A stretch of 64,000 nt of DNA from Cryptomeria japonica (lineage: Eukaryota; Streptophyta; Pinopsida; Cupressales; Cupressaceae), in assembly GCF_030272615.1 (NCBI RefSeq), contig NC_081409.1, positions 24,012,406-24,076,405 of the forward strand. Reading direction: 5' to 3'. Both the position numbers and the translations under genes were made by a program. Every line of letters begins with the position of its first letter. Within the stretch, counting starts at the first letter, position 1. Positions 33,256 through 45,470 of this stretch are shown here, in pieces. A model generated the notes under the pieces. The model was not told the DNA's origin, searched no databases, and was given only the letters and a program-made list of their open reading frames with translations.

Positions 33256-35011
33256 TTCTTTGATACCACTCGCAATGGAAGGATTGAAGAAGTTCACAAT
33301 TGAGTTAATATCAGTTCCTTCGGTCCCAGATAACATCACCAATTTTCAAGTTTTCGAAGATGACAAGCACATCCTAGATTTCTTAACCAACACAGATGTC
33401 TTCATAGCCCAGATCATTGACGAAGAAGAAGTGGGAGAAGCAGAATTTGATGCCGAAGGTGTCTTGAATTTAAAGACAAACACTATTCCAAAAGGAATGG
33501 TAGAATTGGAGAGAATTTTTGATCCTGACAAATTAAAACAAAAGAAGAACCACAGCATGGAAGGAAACATGTGCGACACAATCAATCTAGGTGATGATAT
33601 ACAAGCCAAGAATGTGTTTATCGGAAAGTCCTGCACAGCAACCGAAAGAAATGGGATCCTGAAAAATATGAGAGATTTCCCAGATGTCATTGCATGGAGT
33701 TATGAAGATCTCAAAACCTACGACACTGCAATTATCACCCACACAATCCCTTTGAAGCCAGGAAGCAAGCCATTCAGGCAGAGACAAAGACCGGTTAATC
33801 CTTTATTGGAACCCTTGATATACCAAGAAGTGAAGAAGCTGCTCTCAGCCAAGATCATCTTCCCAGTAAGACATTCGACGTGGGTCGCCAACCTAGTACC
33901 TGTCAGAAAGAAAAATGGAGAGATCAGATTGTGTGTTGATTTCCGAAATCTCAACCGAGCATCAGAGAAAGACAATTATCCGCTACCATCATTAGATGAA
34001 GTGTTGCAGATTGTCAACAGGTCGCAGATGATGTCTTTTCTAGATGGATATTCAGGATATAACCAAGTTCTGGTTGAGCCCGAAGATCGACTAAAGACTG
34101 CTTTCACCACCAAATGGGGGACATTTGCATACAAGAGAATGCCTTTTGGACTTATAAATGTCGGGGCCACATTCCAGAGAGCCATGGATATCGCTTTCAG
34201 GGACTTAATTGGTAAATGTATTGTTATATATATGGATGACATCACAGTTTTCTCCAGGCAAAGAGAAGATCATGTGGGCGACTTGAGAAGAGTTTTCCAA
34301 AGGTGCAGAAGATACGGTGTCTCCCTCAATCCGAAGAAATGTATATTTGGAGTAACAGAAGGAAAACTTTTAGGACATGTCATTTCAGAAAGAGGAATCT
34401 CCATTGATCCTGAAAGAGTAAAAGCTATATCCACTATCAATTTGCCGGCTAGCAAGAAGGAACTCAAATCATTCTTTGGCAAGATCAACTTTGTCAGAAA
34501 ATTCATTACCGGATTTGCCGAGATTGTCAGACCCCTGAACGAGATGTTGAAGAAGGACGCAAAGATTGAATGGTCTCCACAAGCCAAAAGGGCGTTTGAG
34601 GAAATAAAGACGGCAATCAAAGAAGCGCCAGTATTGATCAGTCCTGATTACCTCAAGCCCTTCTATCTATATTCCTTCGCTTCTGACTACACTTGTGCCG
34701 CCATTCTAACCCAGAGAAGTGAAGAAAGGGACGAAAATCCAATTGCATTCATGAGTACCCCGCTGAAAGATGCAGAACTCAGATATCCTAACATTGAAAA
34801 GCAAGCATACGCCCTAGTAAAAGCCGTTAAGAAATTCAGACATTACCTCCTAAGGGCCAAGATTTATGCAATAGTGCCTGATGCGGCAGTCAAGACTCTT
34901 CTCATGCAAAATGAATTGGGAGAAAGAAGAGGCAAGTGGGTCGCCATTTCAGAGTTCACTGGCAGGCTGGCAATTAGATTATTGAAGCTATGTAAAAGAG
35001 AGTATTACTAA
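33256..35011 (+). pseudogene. Reverse transcriptase and RNase H of the family K element, integrase missing
   Basis: Open in the gag frame up to TAA at 35009. RT motifs are present: LVPVRKKNGEIRLCVDFRNLN, RMPFGLINVGATFQRAMD, the catalytic VIYMDDITVFS (YMDD) and LLGHVISERGISIDPE. RNase H follows (FYLYSFASDYTCAAIL, YPNIEKQAYALVKAVKKF, ERRGKWVA). The H2C2 and DDE motifs of an integrase, expected next, are absent. The sequence switches to an unrelated LTR-like stretch at about 35012, so the element is 3'-truncated. Confidence 0.85.
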
Positions 35012-35541
35012 TTTGAAAAAGAGAAACATTTGATAGCAGAAATTTTGAGGTTGGTGCCTCATTTTGGTGGTGTGGGTGCTTCATCAGTGTAGTTTGTGAT
35101 TCAAGGAGAGTTGGTGCTCTCTGTAAGTTGCTGCTTACTTGTGTAATCTGGATTGGCACCCAATTTCAGTGAATAAAAGCTTTTGTGTGCCATGGTTTTC
35201 CACGAGAAAATTCAGTGTTTCCATCTTGTTGATTGCTCTTCTATGTTTTATGTGGTTTCATGCTTTTAAAAGTTTAAAATACTGATTCACCCCCATCCCA
35301 ACAGCCCACCCTCTCAGTATTTTCTGTGTGCTTTTCAGTATATTAAAAGATTAAAATACTGCTCCAATTTACCCAAGCTAGAGCATTCCCATTTCCTTAT
35401 GCATCTTAGTTAAGAATCAAGACTAAGACCCTTGTGAGTTGGTCAAGACTCAAAACATGATGCTTGCAGTCCACCACCTGGAAATCAGTTCAGCTGCCTA
35501 TGTGAACAGTTCATCCTACTGCCCTCCCTCATGTTCCTAGG
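35012..35541. other. LTR-like fragment and remaining intron DNA
   Basis: The part at about 35040-35340 resembles the end of a Ty1/copia LTR: AATAAAAGC polyadenylation context, then ATTCACCCCCATCCCAACAGCC. No coding region is seen. The last bases before 35542 are the CTAGG target site of the following LTR. Confidence 0.4.
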
Positions 35542-36799
35542 TGTTGACGTGTTTTTTATGACAGCGTCGAACACAAAATAAAGTTGCCTAATGGTCACTT
35601 CACTCTCTCTTGATCAAAGTGCAATTGCATGCTAAGATTGCAAGAAGTTTAAACAATCGACTCCAAGGTTCCTTTATGCTACGGACGTGACTCAATTGGC
35701 TGATGTGATTGCTGGTAATCCAAGGGGCCTTACGTTTGCATCGTTCTTTCACTTCTTTGTTGTGGCTGGAACTCCATCATCAGATATAGCGGATCTGTGA
35801 TGTTGCTGCTTTGAGCGGACTAAAATGAACTGAAAGTAAAAGGGAAAGGGTTTAGAAGGATCTAAATCTACTCCTAAGGGCAGTGATAACAATGAATAGT
35901 GCTTTGGTGGACAAATTCCAAATAAACCAAGCTTTGCTTCGCCAAGATCAACTACAACTCCGCAAGAATCGGTGCAATCTTCTGGGGATGCTAGAGGATT
36001 TTCAAATCGAGAAAGTACATTTGAATACCCAAAAACGACGCAATCCAAACAACTATCCACAATCGAACTTAGCACCAATTTAGGGGGCTCAGACTAACTT
36101 TACATTGCAACTTACAATCAGCAAGATGCAAAAATTATGAACCATGGAAATTCATCAGACACCATTACATTCTCCATTGAAATCAAAGCAATTTACTATT
36201 TCTACTCTAAGTGAGGAAGGTGAAACCAGAGTTCCCAAACTCGCCGCGAGTCAGGCCAATTCACCGAGTCGTCGAGTCAAGCCAAGCTCGGCGAGTTTTG
36301 CTGACTCGGGGCTCGGACTCAGCAAGTTTTGGGCATAACCCACCTGACTCGCGAGTCAGGCAAGTTATGCCAAAACTCGTCGAGTCCAAGCTCCAAGACT
36401 TGGTCGGCGGCATGCCAAATTTCGTTTTTAAAAAACAAAAAAAACAAAAGCTTTTTCACTTGTTTTTTTTAATTTCTCTTTCATCTAACCCTAAAAGGTC
36501 TTCTAATTGCTAGTTGTGAGAAGAAGAGAGGAAAAGTGAGAGAGAGGTGTTAATTTTGTAACGTCGGTCGTACTATTTCATGCTTCCGATATATATTAAT
36601 TTGATTACATATACTAATATGTTACCGTTAACTAATGATAAATAAAACCAAAGTTAACTTATCGCGTTTGACCAACGGTTACACCGCTCATGGTATCGGG
36701 TGGTAAAGCGATTCTCAAACAAGTCGCACTCCTTCCAATCGGATAAGTAAATAGTGACTAGTTTATATACTGTGGTGAGAGGTACGTAGGGAGAGAAGT

Positions 36800-36819
36800 G
36801 TCTTCCCACGTGGGAAGAC
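36800..36819. promoter_or_regulatory. G-box palindrome and TATA box in copia 5' LTR
   Basis: GTCTTCCCACGTGGGAAGAC is a perfect 20-bp palindrome centred on the G-box CACGTG. Flanking ACGTAG and CTACGT extend it into a longer hairpin. TTATATAGC (36851-36859) lies 32 bp downstream. The 3' LTR has the same palindrome intact (41906-41925) although its surroundings have diverged. Confidence 0.8.
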
Positions 36820-37101
36820 ATATCTCTTCACTACGTAACCCCTCATCCACTTATATAGCATGCTTACATTAAGGAGGATGCACACACCGAAATTGATAAG
36901 TGTGGTGCATCTTTAAAACACACTATAGCAGATAAAATACAACTTTCAAATCATATCTCCATCTCTTCTATTTTGATCACAGAATTTTGAAAGAACTTAA
37001 CATGGTATCAAAGCGAAGTTAAGGAAGATCATATTAAAATTATGTAACGATCTCATAAACTTTCACCAGGCTCTTGCTAAGATCACATTCTCATAATCCT
37101 A

Positions 37102-38064
37102 ATGGCAACCGGAGTTAGGTTTGAAGATAGATTAGATGGAGCATCAAATTTTGTATCTTGGAAATTCAAGATCATGCTTGTTTCGAAAGAAAATAAAATT
37201 GACTCCCATGTCAAAAGTGAAATTCCTGAACCCTCTGATGATACAGAGAAAATTCAATGGAGCAAGGACAGTGAGAAGGCCCTTAAGATAATTGTGGATT
37301 TAGTAAGAGACCAGATTGTACCAGTCATTTCTAAATATGAGACGGCCTTTCAGATGTTCAAAGCACTAGCTGACATTTATGAAATCAACAACACTAGCAG
37401 GGCTCTCACCCTAAAGAATCAACTACACCATATAAAGATGAATAAAGGAGAAACAGTTACATCCTATTTCTTGAGGATCACTGAGCTTAGGGATCAACTA
37501 TCCACTATTGAACATCTAGTAGACAACAAAGAACTTGCTATGATGGCCCTAAATGGACTTCCTACCTCATGGGAATCGTTCATTCAAGGAATCAGTGCTC
37601 GTTCTAAATTTCCTAAGTTTGATAGATTGAAAACCGATTGCATTCAAGAGGAATCTCAGCTTGTCACAAGAGGAATAAAACAAAACAATGGTAATGAAGA
37701 CATTCAAGTTCTAAACTCTAATTCCCACAAGAAAGGAAAGAAGAACTTTAAGAGAAAGAGGGACAACAGCTCAAATGGGAAGAGGTCTTCAAAGAAGAAG
37801 AGAGACAATTCTAAAGTACAATGTTTCAGATGTGACCAGTATGGGCACTATGCAACCAAGTGTCCAGACAAGATCAAACAACAAGCTTCAATGGCAGAAG
37901 TTAACAAAGGGAGTAATTCTGAGAAGCTAGTCTTCTACTCAGCCCTCTCTAGTCAAGTCACCTCCAGTTTCAACACATGGGTGATTGACGGCGGAGCATC
38001 TCGACACATCACTGGATTTAGTGAGCACGTAGATACACTTGTGGAAAGTTCAATGAAGAAGTGA
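37102..38064 (+). pseudogene. copia gag and start of protease
   Basis: 320 codons beginning MATGVRFEDRLDGASNF. A UBN2-type gag core is followed by a basic stretch and a CCHC knuckle CFRCDQYGHYATKC (about 37822-37863). The protease start WVIDGGASRHITG (about 37980) has DGG where DSG/DTG is usual, so the active site is probably damaged. The frame is lost at 38061-38064. Confidence 0.88.
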
Positions 38065-38468
38065 CAATTGGTGATGACTCAAATTATCCAGTTATGGGAA
38101 TAGGAACCTGCAATATCAACCTAAAGTTAGGCATATCCCTACAGCTGACTGGAGTTCTATTTGTACCTGGTATAAAGAGAAACCTTGTCTCAGTTTCAGC
38201 ACTTGAAGATAAGGGTTACAGATTAACCTTTATGGAAGGAAAGGTACTTGCTTGGCCAAAGAACTCCACCATCAAGAAAGCCCACACCATTGGAGTAAGA
38301 CAAGGGAGCCTCTACAGACTTTGCACCACTCCACCTCTAGCCTTGATTCATGTGACTCCAGATTCGAATGAACTTTGGCACAGAAGATTAGGGCACCTTC
38401 ATTTCCATGCCCTACCTAAGATAGAGAAGATGGTGATCGGCTTACCCAAGTCAAGTCAGAAAATTTGA
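38061..38468 (+). pseudogene. copia protease remainder and GAG-pre-integrase domain
   Basis: 135 codons in a new frame with VLFVPGIKRNLVSVSALEDKG and ELWHRRLGHLHFHALPK. The latter is the conserved zinc-binding-like region before integrase. The frame ends after KSSQKI, where a shift separates it from the integrase. Confidence 0.82.
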
Positions 38469-38475
38469 AGGAGCC

Positions 38476-38940
38476 TGCAAAGGGTGTGCCTTGGGAAAGA
38501 ATACTAAAGGGTCTTTTAATTCTAGCAACAGTAAATCCAAAAATGTATTAGAATTAGTTCATTTTGATTTATGTGGACCCATGTCTGTACCCTCATTAGG
38601 GGGATTTTTATATTATGTAACATTTGTAGATGATTATTCTAGGAAGACCTGGATATATTTTCTAAGGTACAAAGAGTCTGAAGAAATCCTTTCAAAATTT
38701 AAGGAATTCAAAGCTCTTGCAGAAAATATGACAAGTAAGAAAATCATAACCTTAAGAACAGACAATGGGGGGGAATACACTTCTAATATGTTTAAAGATT
38801 ATAATATAAATGTTGGGATTAAGAGGGAGTTAACTGTACCTTATAACCCACAATAAAATGGGGTAGCTGAAAGAAAGAATAGGACTATAGTAGAAGCTGT
38901 TGGGGCTATGTTGTTTGACCAAAATATAGAAACCTCATTT
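38476..38940 (+). pseudogene. copia integrase core
   Basis: It contains VHFDLCGPMSVPS (first Asp), TFVDDYSRKTWIYFL, LRTDNGGEYTS (second Asp) and, after a TAA at 38854, NGVAERKNRTI with the catalytic Glu. The stop looks like a single CAA to TAA change. A frameshift near 38940 precedes the C-terminal part. Confidence 0.85.
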
Positions 38941-38941
38941 T

Positions 38942-39928
38942 TTGGCTGAAGCATCTAGGACAGCTGTGTACATTGAAAATAGATGTCCTCATTCTCTTCT
39001 TGACAATAAAACCCCTGAAGAAGCCTTAATTGGCAACAAACCTGACATAAGTCATTTCTGGATCTTTGGGTGTCCAATCTATATTCATGTCCCCAAAGAA
39101 AAGAGGTCAAAGTTAGAACCTTCTAGAAAGAAAGGAGTATTTGTTGGGTACAGTGAAACCTCTAAAGCCTACAGATTATACATAGCTGATCAAAGACAAA
39201 TTGAACTAAGCAGAGATGTCATCTTTGAGGAAGACATAGCATTCAGGAGGTCCAAAAGCTCTAATGAATTAGAACACCAAGATCCTCCTACAAGCTTGGA
39301 TGAGGATTCCGCCCCTGAGATTCAGAGGGAGACCCCTGAAGATGCTGAGCATGAAGTTCAAGGCTTACCTTTAGAAGAAAATTATCCCGAAACTAGGAAG
39401 AGACCACTTTGGGCAAAAAAGATGCTTCAAGAAGCTAAAAATTATGCTGCTCCAAAGGGGATCTTCAGAGAAAGTAAGAGACCTAACCTATTTTCCACTT
39501 ATACTGCCTTGATGAGTGAGATCATTGATGCAGAACCTTCCTGTGTTGGAGATGCGCTCAAGCATCAAGTTTGGAAAGATGCTATGTCAGAAGAGTATCA
39601 GTCAATTCTCAAAAATGATGTTTGGGATATTGTGCCTAGGCCTAAAGGCAAATCTGTGGTATCTTCTAAATGGCTCTTCAAAATCAAACATGCAGCAGAT
39701 GGCAGCGTTGAGAAGCACAAAGCAAGGTTTGTTGTCAGAGGTTTCTCACAGAAAGAAGGTATTGACTATGAAGAGATATTTGCTCCTATTGCCAGATACA
39801 CTTCTGTCCGAGCAGTTTTGGCGATTGCAACATCTAAAGGATGGAAAATCCATCAAATGGATGTGAAGACTGCTTTTCTGAATGGTAAGATTGAAGAAGT
39901 TTATTTGGAGCACCTTAAGGTTTTGTGA
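38942..39928 (+). pseudogene. copia integrase C-terminus and RT N-terminus
   Basis: 328 codons. SRTAVYIENRCPHSLLDNKT and KEKRSKLEPSRKKGVFVGYS belong to the integrase C-terminal region. After an acidic linker the RT begins (WKDAMSEEYQSILKNDVWDIV, KARFVVRGFSQKEGIDYEEI, QMDVKTAFLNGKIEEVY). A frameshift near 39926 passes into the next stretch. Confidence 0.85.
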
Positions 39929-41060
39929 TTCATAAAGCTGAATCACATATCTGCAGATTAAAGAAAGCTCTTTATGGACTGAAACAGGCCCCCAGAGCAT
40001 GGTATGAAAGAATTGATCACTATCTCTTGGAATTAGGGTTTTTCAAGAATGAAGCAGATCCAAATCTCTACTACAAGGTAATCAATGGTGAATTATTAAT
40101 TCTTATTCTTTATGTTGATGATCTCCTAATCACAGGAGAGGACAATTGTATTTCTCGATGTAAGAAAGAATTAGCCTCTAAGTTTGATATGGAAGATTTA
40201 GGAATTCTTCACTACTTCCTTGGATTGGAAGTTTGGCAGCAGGCAGATGGTATAATCCTTAATCAAGGAAAATACACCATTGATATACTCAAGAGATTTA
40301 GAATGTTGGATTGTAGATCCATGACCACACCTATGGAGACAAATCTGTACAAGCTAAAGGAAACAGCTGCAGAATCTGAGTTTGCGGATCCTACACTCTA
40401 CAGACAGATTATTGGATCTCTGATGTATTTGGTAAACACAAGACCTGATATATGTTATGTTGTAAATGCACTAAGTCAGTTCATGTGTGAACCCAGGGAA
40501 ATACATCTTGTTGCTGCAAAGCATATTCTGAGATATCTTTGAGGAACTATTGGTTTTGGTTTGAAATATAAACATGTAGAACTTGACCTACATGGATTCA
40601 CTGATTCTGATTGAGATGGAAGCATAGTTGACAGGAAAAGCACATCAGGATGTTGCTTCAGTTTAGGATCAGGAATGATCTCATGGATATGTAGAAAATA
40701 GTCTTTAGTTGCTCAGAGTTCTACAGAAGCTGAATACATTGCAGCCTCCATGGGAGCAAGAGAAGTTGTATGGCTTCGGAAATTGCTTGTAGGATTGTTT
40801 GGTCGGCCCTTAAATCCTACTGTCATCTCTTGTGACAATCAGAGTTGCATCAAGCTTTCAATAAATCCAGTATTTCATGACAGGTCTAAACACATTGAGA
40901 TTCCTTATCACTATGTTCGAGATATGGTGGAAAGGAATGTGATCCGACTGAATTATATTAGTACAGGTGATTAGATTGCAAACATTCTTACCAAGCCTCT
41001 CTCCAGGATCAAGATTGAACACTTTAGAGATAAACTTGGTATGGTTGAAAATGTTATTTA
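39925..41060 (+). pseudogene. copia RT C-terminus and RNase H
   Basis: RT motifs are ALYGLKQAPRAWYERID and LILYVDDLLITG (YVDD). RNase H continues past in-frame stops at 40540 (CGA to TGA), 40612 (TGG to TGA), 40699 (CAG to TAG) and 40972 (CAG to TAG), with AQSSTEAEYIAAS, ISCDNQSCIKLSINP and ILTKPLSR. All four stops are explained by C-to-T or G-to-A changes. Confidence 0.85.
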
Positions 41061-41175
41061 ATTTTGAGATAGTCTCATTTATTCTGATATACTAATATAT
41101 TTAAAAATGTTTAGTGTGTAAACTCTTTTATTTATCATGTGTGTGACTCCATGACTACATGGGCCTTCTGTGAAC

Positions 41176-41535
41176 ATTATTGAAGGGTGACGACTTTTCA
41201 ATAATGAACACTTGTTTCAAATTGATATTGTAAGGTGACGATTTTACAATTATCAATTTAACTATCTTGATGGATATCATGTGACTTGATATCTATGGAC
41301 ATGTCATGATAGTATATATATCTCTGAGACATTATGGTAGATATTTGTTGGTCGATATCATTAAATAAACCATAATTATGATAGAGATCTTCATGGTGAA
41401 TGTTATGAACATAATATTCGTGGACAAGCCATGAAATCATTATCAGTATGGTAGGCATCATGTGACTTGATGCCAGTGCACATACCTTACTTGATAACTA
41501 TGAGTTATGGTGAGTATCAAAAGACTTGATATTCA
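41176..41535. repeat. Hairpins in the copia 3' non-coding region
   Basis: ATTATTGAA/TTCAATAAT encloses GGGTGACGACTT (41176-41205). An approximately 15-bp stem with one bulge encloses GGTGACGATT (41219-41258). GATATC/GATATC encloses ATGTGACTT (41273-41293), GGCATC/GATGCC encloses the identical ATGTGACTT (41454-41474), and GAGTATC/GATATTC encloses AAAAGACTT (41513-41535). The loops are shared while the stems change in a paired fashion. Confidence 0.85.
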
Positions 41536-42543
41536 TTGTTGAACCATATCTCTGAATATCACTATGGTGTGATATCTCCTCTCTTCACAATCAATGGATG
41601 AATTGTGATGTTTTCTCTAACATGAAATGTGTCCTCCCTAGTTAAGAGGTAGTGTTAATTTTGTAACGTTGGTCGTACTATTTCATGCTTCCGATATATA
41701 TTAATTTGATTACATATACGAATATGTTACCGTTAACTAATGATAAATAAAACCAAAGTTAACTTATCGCGGTTGACCAACGGTTACACCGTTCATGGTA
41801 TCGAGTGGCAAAGCGATTCTCAAACAAGTCGCACTCCTTCCGATTGGGTAAGTAAACGGTGACTAGTTTATATACTGCGGTGAGACGTACGTAGGGAAGA
41901 GATGTGTCTTCCCACGTGGGAAGACATATCTCTTCACTACGTAACCCCTCATCCACTTATATAGCATGCTTACTTTGAGGAGGATGCACACACCGAAATT
42001 GATAAGTGTGGTGCATCTTTAAAACATGCTATAGCAAATAAAATACAACTTTCAAATCATATCTCCATCTCTTCTATTTTGATCACAGAATTTTGAAAGA
42101 ACTTAACAAGAGGAAGGAAACAAGAGGCCATAGATTTGCAACCAACAAGGAAGAAGAGCATCAAGGAGACCACAAATCACATTGGGGAGGCCATAGGCTT
42201 GCATTGAGAGCATCAAGGAGTCCATAGCAAGACTTCTCAAGTCATTTGAAAGAGGTAAGTGTTAAACTTTGTAGATTTTGTTAGTTTTTTTAGGTATGTT
42301 AATGGATTTTTTTCATTTGTTTGTTAAATTTTTTTAGTTTAACAGTTAACTTTCCAAATCTTGAATGTTTTTATTTTTTTTAGCTTAACTTCAATGAGAG
42401 AAGTAGAATAATAGCAAAGTGCAAACCCTACATTTTTTTAGAAAAAATTTGTAAACATGTATTTACAATTTTTTCTTAAAAAAAAGTAGGGTTTGTTGAT
42501 TTTTTCTATTAGTTTATAACTTTATAAAATTTTCTTATTGCAG

Positions 42544-45470
42544 CAGCCTTCACGTTTAAAAAACATTCATTTTTCACACTGCCTAAAAAGGATGAGGCGA
42601 AATATACTGAAGACTTTATTGGCAGACAAAAAAATCAAACAAAATGTTTTTTTTGTAAAGAAATTAATTTTGGTGGCATCTATAGATTTAAATACCATAT
42701 TGCCGGCATACCTGGCCATGATATTGAGGTATGTAAAAAACAAACTGCTGAGGCAAAATGTTTCTGTTATGTCCAATTAGAAACACATAAACAAGAAAAG
42801 TTAACTAAGAAGAGGCAATTGGAAGAGTTAAGTGCTATTGGCTCCCATGCATCCGCATCCGCATCTGTCTCTGCATCCACATCTGCAGGCTGTGTTGGAG
42901 AGGGTTCTTCCATGCCTCCCTTTCATCCTAGTGCTTCTACTAGTGTTAGTGCTTCTACTAGTGCTAGTGCTTCTACTAGTGTTAGTGCTTCTACTAGTGC
43001 TAGTGCTTCTACTTCTACTCCTCCTGGTGGCACTATTACCTTTGGCCCTAGAGTTCGGAAATCCAGGTTGGATAGTTAATTTGTGCCACGCAGTACTCCT
43101 GGGGCACAACCCTCGCTTGAGAGCATGGGTTGGAACAAGGAGGTTCATGATGTTGCAAGAAAACAAATTTGCAGGTTTTGGTACTTTTGCAACATTCCAT
43201 TTATTGCAGCCAGGTAATTTTTTTTGATTTGATTGTTTTAAGTTTAAAAGTAAAATTATAGTTTGAAGTTGAAGTTTTGAACTCTACTTTGTCTAATCAT
43301 AATCTATTTGTGACAGGTCTCCTTATTGGCAAGGCGTGGTAGATGCAATAAACATTTGTGGTGCAGGGTTTAAAGCCCCTACTGATGCTGAGTTAAGTGG
43401 CCCCCTCTTGTTAGAAATGGTTGAGGATATGAAAGTTGAGTTAGAGGACCACCGACAGTCTTGGAGCCAAAAAGGTTGCACCATCATGACAGATGGTTGG
43501 ACGGATAGGAGGAATAGAACACTCCTAAATTTTCTTGTTTCCTACGGAGGTGATTGATCATGATTCATTCTAATTTGTACTTCACTAAATGCATTGAATA
43601 AATTAAATTTTGATTTGTTGAAACTCTATTTTTCAGGATCCACCATGTTCTTGAAGTCTATTGATGCTTCCTCACATGTGAAAAAGGCCACATACTTATG
43701 TGAGGCTATTGAGAAAGTCATACAAGAGGTGGGGGAAGAAAATGTGGTGCAAGTGGTGACAGATAATGCAGCAAGTTATGTTGCTGCAAGTAAACTTTGA
43801 ACTTTTCAAGTCTTGATGGAGAGGCATCTATGATTATTTAAAATTTTCTTAACACATCAAAATTTCTAATTAATTTAAAATTGCTGCAGGTAAACTTTTG
43901 ATGGAGAGGCACTCAAAAAAAATTTGGTCTCCATGTGCGGCCCATTGCCTTGACCTCATGTTGGAGGATATTGGTAAGCTTGAATGGGTGAAATCAATAG
44001 TTGAAAGGGCCAAAAATATCAGCAAGTTTATCTACAATCATGCATTGGTCCTTAGCATTATGAGGCAATACACGGGACAAAAGGAGTTGGCTCGTCCTGG
44101 TATCAAGAGGTTTGCCTCAAACTTCCTCACACTTAAATCCTTGATGAAATCAAAGGCGGCTTTGAGGCGTCTGTTTGTTGGTGAGGAGTGGACTTCCTCA
44201 TCCTCTGCTACGACCACTACAAGGATAGATGTGGTAAATTGCATTTTTGATGAGCCGGATTTTCGAACCTCCTGTGGAAAAATCGTGCAAGTAAATTTAT
44301 TACAATTTAACATTTAGTATATAGTATCTACTATTTAGTAATTTAATTTTAATTTATTAACAATTTAACTTTGCAATTTTTCTTTTTTTATTTAATTTGT
44401 GACTTAATTGTTTTTGTTTAACATTATGTGTAAGTCACTGAGCCCCTCGTAGTTCTCCTATGAGTTGTTGATGGGGAGAAGCCCTCTATGGGCTATATAT
44501 ATGAGGTTATGGATAGGGCCAAGGACGCCATTAGGTCCATATATGCAAGAGATGAGGATAAGTACGGCCCCATTTGGGAGATTATTGATAGGAGATGGTA
44601 GAACCAGCTTCACAGGCCCATCCATGCAGCAGCCTATTACCTCAATCCGGCATTTCGATTCTGTGATGACTTCAAGGTGGATGAGGAGGTTCTTAGTGGC
44701 CTATATACAGTGGTACAAAAGTTGTGTACTGATGGCACAGCCTCAAGTACAACGCTCCAGCTGGATAAATATAATAATCAAGAAGGGGCAATCTTCGCAA
44801 GCAGCATGTGTATAGAGGCTCGGACACAATTGTAGCTAGGTAGAAATATATGTAAACTTAAGATTCTTAAGTTTATGGCTTATGCATTTTAATTTTTTAT
44901 TTTATAATCTAGCCTTAAAGTTGGAAATGAGTTTGATTTTTTTTTCTTTTCGTTATTTCAGATATATGGTGGCAAATGTTTGGGCCCTCAACCCCGAACC
45001 TTCAAAAAATTGCCATCCGTATTTTGAGTCAGCCATGCAGCGCTTCTGGATGTGAGCGCAATTGGTCCATGTTCGAGCACATCCACTCGAAGAGGCGTAA
45101 TAGATTGTCTGTGGAGAGGTTGAATGATCTTGTTTTGTTCATTACAACCTCCGTCTTAGGACCAGACAGATTTTGGACACTGACTCTTCTCCGATCACTT
45201 TAGCGAAGATCGATCCAAAGTCTAAGTGGATCACTGAGTCTACCGATCCTATCTTCACTGAGGAGGATCATGAGTGGGTTGACTAGGCAGACAGAGAGGC
45301 TGAGGTTGTGGCTATGGTAGAGGAGGAGGATAGAGCACGATCCGGCACAGGCACCTCACAGGCGGAGACTATGGCTACTCAGTCATCCAAGACCTACCTT
45401 AGAAACATTTGTAGGAGGCAGACAGACTACTCTGAGGCTGAGGATGAGCTAGAGCCTGAGCCATAGACTT
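42544..45470 (+). pseudogene. hAT transposase gene (BED, DUF659, dimerisation), nonsense-damaged
   Basis: Exons were inferred from GT/AG junctions: an upstream untranslated exon ending GAAAGAG/GTAAGT (42253), then 42544-43213, 43318-43549, 43637-43793, 43890-44290, about 44430-44830, and 44962 onward. BED finger: CFFCKEINFGGIYRFKYHIAG. DUF659: GCTIMTDGWTDRRNRTLLN and VVQVVTDNAASYVAA. Core: WSPCAAHCLDLMLEDIG. C-terminal dimerisation domain: WWQMFGPSTPNLQKIAIRIL, CERNWSMFEHIHSKRRNRL. Stops at 43077 and in the 44430-44830 exon (LL*VVDGEK, RRW*NQ) make it non-functional. Confidence 0.85.
42932..43020 (+). repeat. 18-bp minisatellite inside the hAT BED exon
   Basis: About five copies of an 18-bp unit, AGTGCTTCTACTAGTGTT and variants, encode an (S-A-S-T-S-V)n run between the BED finger and the rest of the transposase. 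A second serine/alanine-rich run precedes it at about 42846-42885. Confidence 0.85.

Larger units (their letters stand above)
36548..42108 (+). mobile_element. Complete Ty1/copia retrotransposon with AGAGG duplication
   Basis: The LTRs 36548-37002 (455 bp) and 41653-42108 (456 bp) both start TGTTAATTTTGTAACG and end GAACTTAACA. By eye they differ at about 20 positions, so the insertion is not recent. The flanks are perfect AGAGG copies (36543-36547, 42109-42113). The primer binding site TGGTATCAAAGC (tRNA-Met type) is at 37003-37014 and a purine tract AAGAGGTAG precedes the 3' LTR. The order gag, protease, integrase, RT, RNase H is Ty1/copia. Confidence 0.93.

Noticed and set aside
29092-35011. 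A complete autonomous Ty3 element
   Set aside because: There is no integrase and no 3' LTR. The frame stops in RNase H and the following sequence belongs to something else.
42828-43227. Other frames over the serine-rich minisatellite (arginine- or leucine-rich proteins)
   Set aside because: They are shadows of the 18-bp repeat coding for the S-A-S-T-S-V run of the hAT transposase.
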